From assembly GCA_964397545.1 (NCBI GenBank), contig CAYNIW010000002.1, positions 91,306 through 155,305 of the forward strand: 64,000 nucleotides of DNA, given 5' to 3'. The number at the start of each line of letters is the position of its first letter. The stretch's first letter is position 1. The DNA comes from JAFGIG01 sp964397545 (lineage in GTDB: Bacteria; SDB-A). Below are positions 1-8,084 of this stretch, one piece after another. The position numbers were made by a program, and so were the translations under genes. The notes below the pieces were generated by a model. The model was not told the origin of the DNA. It was given only the letters and a program-made list of their open reading frames with translations, and did no database searches.

Positions 1-1
1 G

Positions 2-883
2 TTTAACGCGTTTGACACTCTTTTCACTGTGCTTGTCAATTTTACCCAAATCGCCGCGCCTTTTCTTCCTTTTCTGACTGAATACATATTCAGGGCGCTG
101 ACAGGCAAAGAGAGCGTTCATCTTGAAAAATGGCCCCAAACAGATGAATTGCCTATGGACGTAAAACTCCTCGAAAATATGAGAACTGTCAGGAAAATTG
201 TATCTCTCGGCCATTCACTGAGGAAGAGAAACGATGTGAGAGTCAGACAGCCTTTATCAAAACTGTTTCTATCCGGAAAAAACACAGAGAACGCTCTCGT
301 ATTTTCGGATTTGATAAGGGATGAACTCAATGTCAAACAAATCTCCTACATCAGCGACGCCCGTGAGATCGCGACGACAATACTCAAAGTGGATCTTAAA
401 AAAGCGGGACCGCGTATCGGAAAAAAAATTCAGGAAGTGATCAAAGCAGGCAAAGACGGCGATTTTACAATAAAGGAGGACAAAACAGCGCAAGTAGCAG
501 GGATTAATCTGAACAAAGATGAATACGTCCTTGAGTGGCTTTCATCAGGAAACAAAGACTGCATTTCTGAAGACAACATCATTGTTTCAATGGACTTAAA
601 TCTCGATGAAGCCCTCTTGGATGAAGGAAAAGCGAGAGAACTGATAAGACAGGTGCAGAATGCCAGATCCAAAGCCGGTTTAATGGTTTCCGACAGAATC
701 GATCTGGTATTCTCAATGCCCGAAAGCTGGCATAGAGCATTTTACGAGCACAAGAAATTTATTGAAAATGAAACTCTGTCAAACAGCTGTATTGGAAGCG
801 AAGATGAGAGGGGAAACTTCGAAAGTTTTGAAGAGAAGATTCTAGGAGATTTAGTTAAAATCTATCTCAAGAAAACCGGTTAA
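2..883 (+). CDS. ileS: Isoleucyl-tRNA synthetase, C-terminal part (cut by left edge)
   Basis: Class I aminoacyl-tRNA synthetase that charges tRNA-Ile in the cytoplasm. Only about the last 290 residues lie in the window. The frame is open to the left edge, so the GTG at 29 is not the real start. The stretch reading AAPFLPFLTEYIF matches the anticodon-binding helical domain of IleS/ValS/LeuS enzymes. It is followed by the long C-terminal region of the eukaryote-like/DUF5915 IleS type, including an ELIRQVQNARSKAGL motif. No Cys-rich zinc ribbon of the E. coli-type C-terminus is seen. The stop lies 4 bp before the histidine kinase start, so the two may be co-transcribed. The catalytic HIGH and KMSKS motifs are outside the window. 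Confidence 0.93.
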   Translation, partial: FNAFDTLFTVLVNFTQIAAPFLPFLTEYIFRALTGKESVHLEKWPQTDELPMDVKLLENMRTVRKIVSLGHSLRKRNDVRVRQPLSKLFLSGKNTENALVFSDLIRDELNVKQISYISDAREIATTILKVDLKKAGPRIGKKIQEVIKAGKDGDFTIKEDKTAQVAGINLNKDEYVLEWLSSGNKDCISEDNIIVSMDLNLDEALLDEGKARELIRQVQNARSKAGLMVSDRIDLVFSMPESWHRAFYEHKKFIENETLSNSCIGSEDERGNFESFEEKILGDLVKIYLKKTG

Positions 884-887
884 AGAA

Positions 888-2384
888 ATGATTCAATATG
901 CGGTAATATCCGAGGACGGAAAAATTCTTTCCGTGGACAAGAATTTCTCAAAAAAATATTCTTTGAAGCTGGGCGACGAGATTGACGCTTCTTTTCCTTT
1001 TTACGAGCATCTGAAGGATTTTTTCTCTTTTAACGAATTTGTCCACGAGGAAAAATACGACGATGAAGAAGGAGCTTTTGATATTTTCCCGACTGTCCAT
1101 TCCTCAAAAAGAGCCGCTTTAATACTGTTTAACAGAGAAAAATTTTTTGAAAAAACAGCCGAAACCGAAAATAGAAAAAAAAACGCCGTTTACAATCTTT
1201 TAAGATTCTGGAAAAAGATAGTCGAAGAAGATGCCACAAAAGCCAAGCTTGAAAAAGCCGTTGAGGCTGTCAGCAGTATGGGATGGGAGAGGATTTTTTT
1301 CTGCTACACATGGAAGAACGACAATTATTATTCTTCCCGCGGATACACGGACAGCGAACTGGACGATATATTAAAATGCCTTCCTTTCGACCTCCCGATT
1401 CAGTTTGAAAAAAATATGACTGAACTTTCCAAAATCGAAGGAATTTATTATATAGTTCCCGGACACAGGAAATTCGAAGAAATACTCAGCAGAAGAAAAA
1501 CTAAAAACTGGAAACCCGGTTATCTGGTCTTCATACCTATGAAGAGAAGCAAACAATCCTATGCGGGATGGCTGATGTTTGACGATCCGATGGAGGAGGA
1601 CAATCCGGTAAAAGAAGACATATTCAATTTAGTCGGTTTTTTCCAGTCTGTTATAGCTGAACTGGATGTTCTGCAGACCGCGGAAGAACTCTTAAAATCG
1701 CAGAAAGAAAGAGAAACCATTCTCTACGAAATAGCTCACGACTTAAAAAATCCTCTTTCTGTAATAAGAGTTTATGCAGAGACTCTTATCGGGGAGGATT
1801 TCCAACGCGAAAAAATGGAATATTTTTCAAGAGTAATTATTGACAAATCAAAATACATTCTATCTATGGTAGAAGATATGCTTGAACTTTCAAAGCTTCA
1901 GAATATTGAAAGTCTTTTGATTCTGAAAGAAGCGGATCTGAAAGAGCTTATCAGAAAATCGCTTCTCTCTCAGAGCGATTTCGCCTATCCGAAAAATATC
2001 CAGTTCGACATAAAATTTCCGAAAGAGACTGCCGAGACGGAAGGAGACGCACAATTGCTGCAGCGCGCAATAGAGAACATTATCAATAACGCAGTAAAGT
2101 TTTCTCAAGAAGATTCAGTTATCGGTGTTTCTCTGTCAGAAGAAGGAGACAAATGGAAAATTGCCGTTGAAGATCACGGAATGGGCATTGAGGAGGAAGA
2201 CAGGAAAAAAATCTTCACAAAATTTTACAGATCCGCTGGAGCCAAGAATTTTCAGGGAACCGGTCTCGGTCTTTCCATTGTTGACAGGATAATTCAACTG
2301 CACGGCGGAGAGATAAGCGTTGAGAGTAATCCCGGGGAATCCACTGTTTTCTATCTGAAACTTAAAAAGAGAGTAAATGAATGA
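888..2384 (+). CDS. Soluble sensor histidine kinase (PAS/GAF-like, HisKA, HATPase_c)
   Basis: Sensor kinase of 498 residues with no membrane segment, so probably cytosolic. Residues 1-100 look PAS-like and about 110-260 GAF-like; both are weak by eye. The phosphoacceptor H-box is AHDLKNP with His284. The ATPase domain has an N-box (ENIINNAVKFS), a G1 box (EDHGMGI) and a G2 box (GTGLGLSIV). All residues needed for autophosphorylation appear present. The gene overlaps the following response regulator by 4 bp (ATGA), which implies translational coupling and a cognate pair. The signal it senses cannot be read from the sequence. Confidence 0.93.
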   Translation: MIQYAVISEDGKILSVDKNFSKKYSLKLGDEIDASFPFYEHLKDFFSFNEFVHEEKYDDEEGAFDIFPTVHSSKRAALILFNREKFFEKTAETENRKKNAVYNLLRFWKKIVEEDATKAKLEKAVEAVSSMGWERIFFCYTWKNDNYYSSRGYTDSELDDILKCLPFDLPIQFEKNMTELSKIEGIYYIVPGHRKFEEILSRRKTKNWKPGYLVFIPMKRSKQSYAGWLMFDDPMEEDNPVKEDIFNLVGFFQSVIAELDVLQTAEELLKSQKERETILYEIAHDLKNPLSVIRVYAETLIGEDFQREKMEYFSRVIIDKSKYILSMVEDMLELSKLQNIESLLILKEADLKELIRKSLLSQSDFAYPKNIQFDIKFPKETAETEGDAQLLQRAIENIINNAVKFSQEDSVIGVSLSEEGDKWKIAVEDHGMGIEEEDRKKIFTKFYRSAGAKNFQGTGLGLSIVDRIIQLHGGEISVESNPGESTVFYLKLKKRVNE

Positions 2385-3298
2385 AAAAGAAAGCGACTGT
2401 TTTGATTATAGATGACGACAGAGAACTCGTGGACCTTGTGAAGTTCAATTTTCAGCAGAGAGGCTGGGACGTTTTGACGAGCTTCGACGGCATGGACGCG
2501 ATATTGAAAATAAACAGAAACAGACCCGATATAATAATTTCCGATATAAGGATGCCCGGCGTGGACGGCTTTTCTCTTCTTGAGACTATTAAAGCGGACG
2601 AAACACTTAACGACATGCCGTTTATATTTCTGACCGGAGACGACAGAATAGAGAGCAGGATTAAAGGTCTCGGCGACGGAGCCGACGATTACATAGTCAA
2701 ACCTTTCGTTTTCGAAGAGCTTTTCGCGAGAGTCAAAGCCAGACTTCAGACTGCTCACAGAATCAAGGAACTTGAATCAAAGGGATTGAGAGGAAGTTTC
2801 GATGTTTTGACTCTTTCCGACATTCTTCAAAACCTCTCGACTGCCGGAAAAAGCGGAAAAATTACAATTGAAACCGATTATTTTATAGGGGAAATCAGGA
2901 TAAAAGATTCAAAAATAGTCGGTGCCGGCATGCCGAATAGAAAAGGATGGGACGCTCTTTACACCATGCTCTGCCTCGATCAGGGTATTTTTCAATTCAA
3001 CGAATCTTCAGAAGTGGAAGAAGAAATATCCGAAACAATTGAAAAAGCTTTGCTTGAATGCGCCAGGCAGATGGATGAGGAAAAAAGAATATTGAAATTG
3101 ATAGGAGGACAAAAAGCTCTTTATTCCGTGAATTCAGCTGTCACAGACCCTTCAGATAAAATTGCGGCTACAATAATTGAAAAGATAAAAGAAGGTTTCA
3201 ATTTTGAAGAAATCGCGAGAATCCTGCCTTTCTCAAGCTATACAATAGCCTTAAAAATCTTTAATATGCTCTCTGAAGAATATATAAAAAAATTCTAG
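2381..3298 (+). CDS. Response regulator, REC plus PatA-like DUF4388 output domain
   Basis: Partner of the upstream kinase, 305 residues. The receiver domain (about 1-120) has the acidic pocket DDD at 11-13, the phospho-acceptor Asp55 in IIISDIRMPG and the conserved Lys106 in IVKPF. Residues about 135-210 match the DUF4388 (PatA N-terminal-like) domain: GSFDVLTLSDILQNL followed by an SGKITIE stretch and a GWDALYTML motif. The last 90 residues look helical and could hold a winged-helix-like segment. There is no canonical DNA-binding domain, so the output is probably protein-protein. DUF4388 regulators are common in gliding, piliated and predatory bacteria; a link to the pilus genes at 27-32 kb is only a guess. 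Confidence 0.9.
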   Translation: MKKKATVLIIDDDRELVDLVKFNFQQRGWDVLTSFDGMDAILKINRNRPDIIISDIRMPGVDGFSLLETIKADETLNDMPFIFLTGDDRIESRIKGLGDGADDYIVKPFVFEELFARVKARLQTAHRIKELESKGLRGSFDVLTLSDILQNLSTAGKSGKITIETDYFIGEIRIKDSKIVGAGMPNRKGWDALYTMLCLDQGIFQFNESSEVEEEISETIEKALLECARQMDEEKRILKLIGGQKALYSVNSAVTDPSDKIAATIIEKIKEGFNFEEIARILPFSSYTIALKIFNMLSEEYIKKF

Positions 3299-3305
3299 GA
3301 AATAT

Positions 3306-4373
3306 TTGAGAAAAACTATCTATTTTGTCTTCGCTTTTTTAACTTTTATTCCTTCTACGGTTTTAACAGAACCTGTTTATTATTTCGCCTCGAAAAGCTG
3401 CGGAAAATGCAATACGTATTTCGCATGGCTGAAAAGTCTCGAAAACAGAGATCCCAAAATTCTTTTCTACAAAATCGATCCGTTCTCAGCGTCAGGCAGA
3501 GAAAAATATCAGCTCCTGTGGAATTCACTGACAAATTCAGACAGCAGAGATTATTTCAAGTTCCCGGCGCTTTTTGTCGGAGACACGCTTTTGACGGGCA
3601 ACATTCGGGACGATTCGCTTATTTTTCATTTCTTTTACAACAGAAAAACTGAAGATGCCGATATTGCTGAAAGAAAGGAAAGAAGCCTTCATATTCTTTC
3701 TGTCGCGTTTTTAGGTCTTGCCGACGGCGTCAACCCATGCGCTTTCGCGGCTCTCGTGTTTCTGATTTCTTTTTTAACGGTTAAAGGGAGAAAAAAAGCA
3801 ACGGTTCTGCTTTCCGCGTTGTTTTTTTCCGCCGGCATATTCTTCTTTTATTTTATTTTCGGATGGGCGGCGGCAGTTTTCCTCGCCAGGAATTTCTCTT
3901 TTTATCCTCTTGTTGCTAAAGCCGTGAAAACCGGAATCGTGGTGTTCTGTTTTATTTCGGCTCTGCTTCAGCTCTTGGATGTTTTCAAACCCAGGGGTAA
4001 AAAATCTTCTCTATCCGAAGGGACGATCAAGAAGATACACGGAATTCTGAGAATCAACAAGAACGTTCTTTTCTTCATGTTCTTTTTCGCCGGAACGGCG
4101 GTTTCTTTTTCTGAACTTCTCTGTACCGGTCAGATATATATTCCGACTATCGTAATGATATCCCAAATTTCGTGGAAATCATTGGTTTTGCTTTTTATAT
4201 ACAATTTGATGTTCATAGCGCCTCTTCTGGGTATAATCACAATTTACGCCGTCACTTCCGACCTTGCTCCCATCCAGAGGACGGTTCAGAAGAACATAAA
4301 AATTCTCAAGTTGTTCATGGCGATTGTGCTTTTTGCTCTCGGCTTCGCTGTTTTATTTGAGGTTCTGGTCTGA
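3306..4373 (+). CDS. Thioredoxin-like domain fused to CcdA/DsbD-type membrane transporter
   Basis: Predicted to move reducing equivalents across the inner membrane to periplasmic thiols. It starts at TTG with an AGGA ribosome site just upstream. Residues 1-21 form a signal peptide. A thioredoxin/glutaredoxin-like domain follows with a CGKC motif (Cys32, Cys35). Residues about 128-355 hold six or so membrane helices resembling the CcdA/DsbD beta domain, with GVNPCAF (Cys145) and LCTGQIYIP (Cys273) as the likely redox pair. DsbD has its thioredoxin domain C-terminal; here it is N-terminal, giving a compact version. The 3' end overlaps the convergent HD-GYP gene by about 20 bp. Confidence 0.85.
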   Translation: MRKTIYFVFAFLTFIPSTVLTEPVYYFASKSCGKCNTYFAWLKSLENRDPKILFYKIDPFSASGREKYQLLWNSLTNSDSRDYFKFPALFVGDTLLTGNIRDDSLIFHFFYNRKTEDADIAERKERSLHILSVAFLGLADGVNPCAFAALVFLISFLTVKGRKKATVLLSALFFSAGIFFFYFIFGWAAAVFLARNFSFYPLVAKAVKTGIVVFCFISALLQLLDVFKPRGKKSSLSEGTIKKIHGILRINKNVLFFMFFFAGTAVSFSELLCTGQIYIPTIVMISQISWKSLVLLFIYNLMFIAPLLGIITIYAVTSDLAPIQRTVQKNIKILKLFMAIVLFALGFAVLFEVLV

Positions 4374-5534
4374 TTCCCTGTAAGTATTCATGATTGAAAG
4401 GACTTCGGATTTATCTCTGAGAAAAGCTTCAGCGAGTTCAGGATCGAAAGACAACCCTGTCTCGTCTTCGATGATTTTGAAAGATTCTTCGGGGGAAAAA
4501 GATTTTTTATAAGGCCTTGTCGAAGTTAAAGCGTCAAAGACGTCCGCGATGGAGCATATTCTCGCGTAAAGAGGAATATCTTCTCCTTTGAGACCGAAAG
4601 GATAACCGAGGCCGTTGTATTTTTCATGATGATAAAGAGCTATCACTCTCGATGTTTCAAGAATAGTGTTTTTTGAATTTTCCAGTATTTTAGAGCCGTA
4701 GACCGTGTGTTTTTTCATCTCTTCCCATTCTTCGTCCGTGAGCCTTCCAGGCTTGAGCAGAATGTGGTCAGGAATGCCCAATTTTCCAATGTCATGCATT
4801 GGAGCCGCATGAAGGATCAGTTCGGTTTCATCCTGTGGAAGAGAAATGTTTTTGGCTATCATCTGAGCGTAATGACTCATCCTTTTCAGGTGATTGGCGG
4901 TGTCGGAGTCTTTGAATTCCGCCGCTACCGAAAGCCTGAAGATTGTCTCGTAGTAAGACTTCTTTAATTCTTCAGAATACTTTACGTTTCTGAGTGCTAC
5001 GGCTGCTTGGGAAGCCAGGGATTGTGTCAGATCTATTAAATCATCCGGAAAAGGAGTGATGTTGCTTTGGCTGTCGCGTCTGTTTATAAGCTGCAATATC
5101 CCTAAAATATTTCCTGAGGGTTCTTTCAAAGGCACGGTCAGAATTGAAATTGTTTTGTAATTCGATTTTTCGTCAAATGATTTATTGTGTTTAAACGGAT
5201 ATTTTTTGTCGATGTCGTAGGCGTCGGCTATGTTGACAGTGTTACCTGTCAAAGTCACGTAACCTGCGATGCTCTGAGTTGAAATCGGCATTGAAACTTT
5301 AATGTAATTGGTTTTTACCGCGTTGTCTCCGGCTCTCTCCGAAAGCGTTTGATTCTGGCTTACAGTAAGTTCGAGAAGATCCCCATGGACAGTGTAGAGA
5401 GTTCCTCCGTCGCAATTTGCGAATTCCCGGGCTTCTTTGAGAATATAATCGAAAAATTCGTCAAGATCCCGGATAGCTGAAAGTGAAATTCCAATTTTAT
5501 TAAGTCTGTAGAGAAGCTTGATTATGTCAATCAT
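4353..5534 (-). CDS. GAF domain HD-GYP phosphodiesterase-like protein
   Basis: Probable cyclic-di-GMP phosphodiesterase. An N-terminal GAF domain (about residues 20-180 of 393) is followed by an HD-GYP domain. The metal-binding HD is in MHDIGKLGIPD and the signature is HHEKYNGLGYP, so the catalytic set looks intact. The start is placed at ATG 5534 because a GGAGAG site lies just upstream and the ATG overlaps the stop of the preceding gene by 8 bp. A longer reading from 5579 adds 15 residues but lies further inside the neighbour. There is no membrane segment. The coupling to the esterase-like gene suggests the two work together, perhaps with that protein or its ligand feeding the GAF domain. 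Confidence 0.9.
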   Translation of the reverse strand: MIDIIKLLYRLNKIGISLSAIRDLDEFFDYILKEAREFANCDGGTLYTVHGDLLELTVSQNQTLSERAGDNAVKTNYIKVSMPISTQSIAGYVTLTGNTVNIADAYDIDKKYPFKHNKSFDEKSNYKTISILTVPLKEPSGNILGILQLINRRDSQSNITPFPDDLIDLTQSLASQAAVALRNVKYSEELKKSYYETIFRLSVAAEFKDSDTANHLKRMSHYAQMIAKNISLPQDETELILHAAPMHDIGKLGIPDHILLKPGRLTDEEWEEMKKHTVYGSKILENSKNTILETSRVIALYHHEKYNGLGYPFGLKGEDIPLYARICSIADVFDALTSTRPYKKSFSPEESFKIIEDETGLSFDPELAEAFLRDKSEVLSIMNTYRESDQNLK

Positions 5535-6714
5535 AATATCTCTCCGCTCCGAGAGGGAATCTTCCGTAGAGTTTTTCAAAGAGCTTTTTCAGTCTTGATT
5601 TAATATCCTCGGGGCTTTCCGACTGATCTTTGAAAATCGCGATATCAGTGTATTTGTAACCTTTTTTCCTGAGAATAGAAGCGATTTCCCTTGTATTTTC
5701 CAAAGAACCCGATTCTCCGCAGTCGAAATACATCACGGGAGGTGAAACAGTAGAGGTCTTCGAAAGATCGGGAATTGAAGCAGGGTTAATCTCTTTATCA
5801 AGCGATTGGCAGGCGATGTTAGAGAATACATTTGGATAGTTCAGCCCGACATTCAGGGCGAAAAGAGCACCCCCCTTAAAACCGCCTATCGTCCTGTATG
5901 CGGGATTTCTTTTTGTCCTGTATCGTTGTTCAATTTCAAAGACGATGAAATTAGCGAAATAGTTTTCCATCAGTTTTCGCAATACGCCTTTGGGAGCAAA
6001 TATTTCTTCTTTCGGTATCTCTCTTCCCCTTTCTGTAATCTCTGAACTGACTAAAACAATTAGAGGGAATTCCGCGATTGTATTTTCCTGCATCAGTAAT
6101 GCCGGAAGAGATGAAAGTTCAAAATGAGTCGCATAATGTTCGCCGAAAGAAAGCACTAAAAGGGGATAAGAAGACAGATGCCTGTCGTAATCAGGGGGGA
6201 ATATTATCCAATTCCTCACCGAAACATTGAATCCTTCGTAAGTAAATAGTAAATCAAACATTTCGGTTCTGCCGTAAGGCCAGGAAGGCTCTGGTGAAAA
6301 GTGTATAACTGAGTTCATTCTCGAATTTAAGAGTTCGCCGGTAGTCCCGTCCCATTCCACGTTCGAATTAATCGGGTCGTTGAACCATAAGCTGTCGGAC
6401 TCAAATTTATAGAGGATTTTGTCAGCGCCGTTGAAATTCCTAATCGCCAGTCTGATTTCGCTGTCGTAATACTTGCCGAGGTATCCGTCTCTTTCCCATC
6501 CGTTTTCCGAATGACGGAGATAAATAGTCTTGTCTCTATATTCAGGTTCGTCCGCGATCCAAGCGAAAATTACTCTTTTATCTTCTGAAACAATCGGAAT
6601 TTGTTTTTTGGAGTTCATGTTTAATAATGTCTTTCTCATCATATCGAGTCTTTGAATATGATCTTCATGGGAATTCAAAAAATTCATAAAATTTATAAAA
6701 TCAGCAAAATTCAT
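5527..6714 (-). CDS. Esterase-fold (PF00756-like) protein lacking the catalytic serine
   Basis: A 395-residue protein without a signal peptide. Residues about 40-130 resemble a beta-sandwich (E-set/CBM48-like) domain such as precedes enterochelin esterases. About 145-385 resemble the alpha/beta-hydrolase fold of the putative esterase family: WIIFPPDYD, then IGGFKGGALFAL at the nucleophile elbow, then MYFDCGESGSLENTREI. At the elbow, where the family has GxSxGG, this protein has GGFKGG (codons at 5869-5886), so the nucleophile Ser is absent. The C-terminal region where the catalytic His is expected reads FKDQSESPED, with no His. It is therefore probably a non-enzymatic relative. It starts with a GGAG site and is coupled to the downstream HD-GYP gene. 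Confidence 0.72.
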   Translation of the reverse strand: MNFADFINFMNFLNSHEDHIQRLDMMRKTLLNMNSKKQIPIVSEDKRVIFAWIADEPEYRDKTIYLRHSENGWERDGYLGKYYDSEIRLAIRNFNGADKILYKFESDSLWFNDPINSNVEWDGTTGELLNSRMNSVIHFSPEPSWPYGRTEMFDLLFTYEGFNVSVRNWIIFPPDYDRHLSSYPLLVLSFGEHYATHFELSSLPALLMQENTIAEFPLIVLVSSEITERGREIPKEEIFAPKGVLRKLMENYFANFIVFEIEQRYRTKRNPAYRTIGGFKGGALFALNVGLNYPNVFSNIACQSLDKEINPASIPDLSKTSTVSPPVMYFDCGESGSLENTREIASILRKKGYKYTDIAIFKDQSESPEDIKSRLKKLFEKLYGRFPLGAERYYD

Positions 6715-6754
6715 CTAAGCTCCAAATAGACTTTTAATATTCAAGTTTTCGACA

Positions 6755-6760
6755 TATAAT
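6755..6760 (+). promoter_or_regulatory. Possible -10 box for pgi-greA
   Basis: A perfect TATAAT lies in the 103-bp divergent gap, about 58 bp before the pgi start. The -35 position (TTTTAA at 6732-6737, spacing 17) is poor, so this is a weak call. A GGAG ribosome site precedes the ATG at 6818. Confidence 0.35.
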
Positions 6761-6817
6761 TTTAAGCTCTTAGACATTAAAAGCCAACGGTTTTAAACAA
6801 TTTTTGTCGGAGATAAT

Positions 6818-8077
6818 ATGGACGAAATATCAGTGGATTACGGGATTTTTTTGGAAAAAATTATTGAAAAATCCGGATTTTCGAAGATCCAAGAGGGCAT
6901 AGCCGATTCTGTTCTGAATAAAAAAACCATGGGGTCGGAGTTTATGGGCTGGATGGACTACGAAGCAAGCCCGTCTTTGGTTGATGAAATTTATGAACAT
7001 TCCTCGATTCTAAGGGATAAATTCGATGAAATCGTCGTGATAGGAATAGGAGGGTCTTATCTTGGAGCAAAAGCCGCGGTGGATTTTCTGTCCACGGAAA
7101 CAGCGCCGGGAATTCACTTCTGCGGATACAACCTTTCACCCGACACTTATAATAGACTTGCAAAAACACTCAAAGGCCGCAGGACGGCAATAATTGTAAT
7201 CAGCAAGTCCGGAAAGACATTGGAACCTGCTCTTTCCCTGAGAATTATTCTGAAAATAACGGGTATAGATTTTTCCCGGCCAGAGAAAGCACAACTAACG
7301 GCTATAACTGACGGAAATTCAGGTTTACTCAGAGAAGCTGCGGATAAAAACAAATGGAAAACATTTGCCGTTCCAAAGGATATTGGAGGACGGTTTTCCG
7401 TTATGACTCCCGTGGGGCTTTTGCCTCTTGCAGCAGCAGGAGCTGATATAAAAAAGATTTCAAAAAGTTTTTGCGACGCAAGAGAGTTGTATCGAACAAA
7501 TGACATAAGAAAAAATTCAGCTCTTCGGTATTCCTTCATTAGGTTCAACCTTTATCTCATGGGTTATCTGAACGAACTTTTTATCACTTGGCAGGAAAGA
7601 AGCCTTTTCATGGGTTTGTGGTGGCAGCAGCTTTTCGGAGAGTGCGAAGGCAAAGATCTTAAAGGTATTTTTCCTTCAACTGCTCACTGCACGAGAGACC
7701 TTCATTCTGTCGGCCAATATCTCCAAGACGGCAGGAAAGAGCTTTTTGAAACTTTTTTTTGGGTTAAAAATGATTTTGACATTGTTGTCCCGGAAACAAA
7801 CTTCCCGGACAAACTAGATTATCTTGCAGGAAAAAATCTTTCGTGGATTAACGAACAAGCTAAAAAGGGGACGCGAAAAGCGCATGAGGACAGCGGCAGG
7901 CCCGTTATAGACATTTCAGTTGACAGAAGCGATGAATCGAGCATGGGAGGTCTTTTTGCTTTTTTTATGTTTTCAGCAGCTTTCAGCTCGCAGTTTATCG
8001 GTGTCAACGCATTCGACCAGCCCGGAGTGGAAACTTACAAAAAAGAGATGATGGAGCTGTTAAAATACGCTACTTGA
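6818..8077 (+). CDS. pgi: Glucose-6-phosphate isomerase
   Basis: Interconverts glucose 6-phosphate and fructose 6-phosphate in the cytoplasm. The 419 residues fit the short bacterial type (Bacillus-like, about 450) rather than the 549-residue E. coli type. Visible motifs are IGIGGSYLGAKA and SKSGKTLEPA (sugar-isomerase domain), DIGGRFSVMTPVG (PGI signature 1), the catalytic-Glu region FGECEGKD and DLHSVGQYLQDG (signature 2). A GGAG ribosome site precedes the ATG. The next gene follows within a few bases. With Pfp at 53-54 kb it gives two adjacent steps of glycolysis/gluconeogenesis, but the genes are not in one operon. Confidence 0.95.
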   Translation: MDEISVDYGIFLEKIIEKSGFSKIQEGIADSVLNKKTMGSEFMGWMDYEASPSLVDEIYEHSSILRDKFDEIVVIGIGGSYLGAKAAVDFLSTETAPGIHFCGYNLSPDTYNRLAKTLKGRRTAIIVISKSGKTLEPALSLRIILKITGIDFSRPEKAQLTAITDGNSGLLREAADKNKWKTFAVPKDIGGRFSVMTPVGLLPLAAAGADIKKISKSFCDARELYRTNDIRKNSALRYSFIRFNLYLMGYLNELFITWQERSLFMGLWWQQLFGECEGKDLKGIFPSTAHCTRDLHSVGQYLQDGRKELFETFFWVKNDFDIVVPETNFPDKLDYLAGKNLSWINEQAKKGTRKAHEDSGRPVIDISVDRSDESSMGGLFAFFMFSAAFSSQFIGVNAFDQPGVETYKKEMMELLKYAT

Positions 8078-8084
8078 GGTGGTA

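Noticed and set aside
5865..5890. Frameshift at a six-C run explaining the missing esterase serine
   Set aside because: The reading frame stays good on both sides (IGGFKGGALFAL aligns through the elbow), so a frameshift does not account for the lost Ser.
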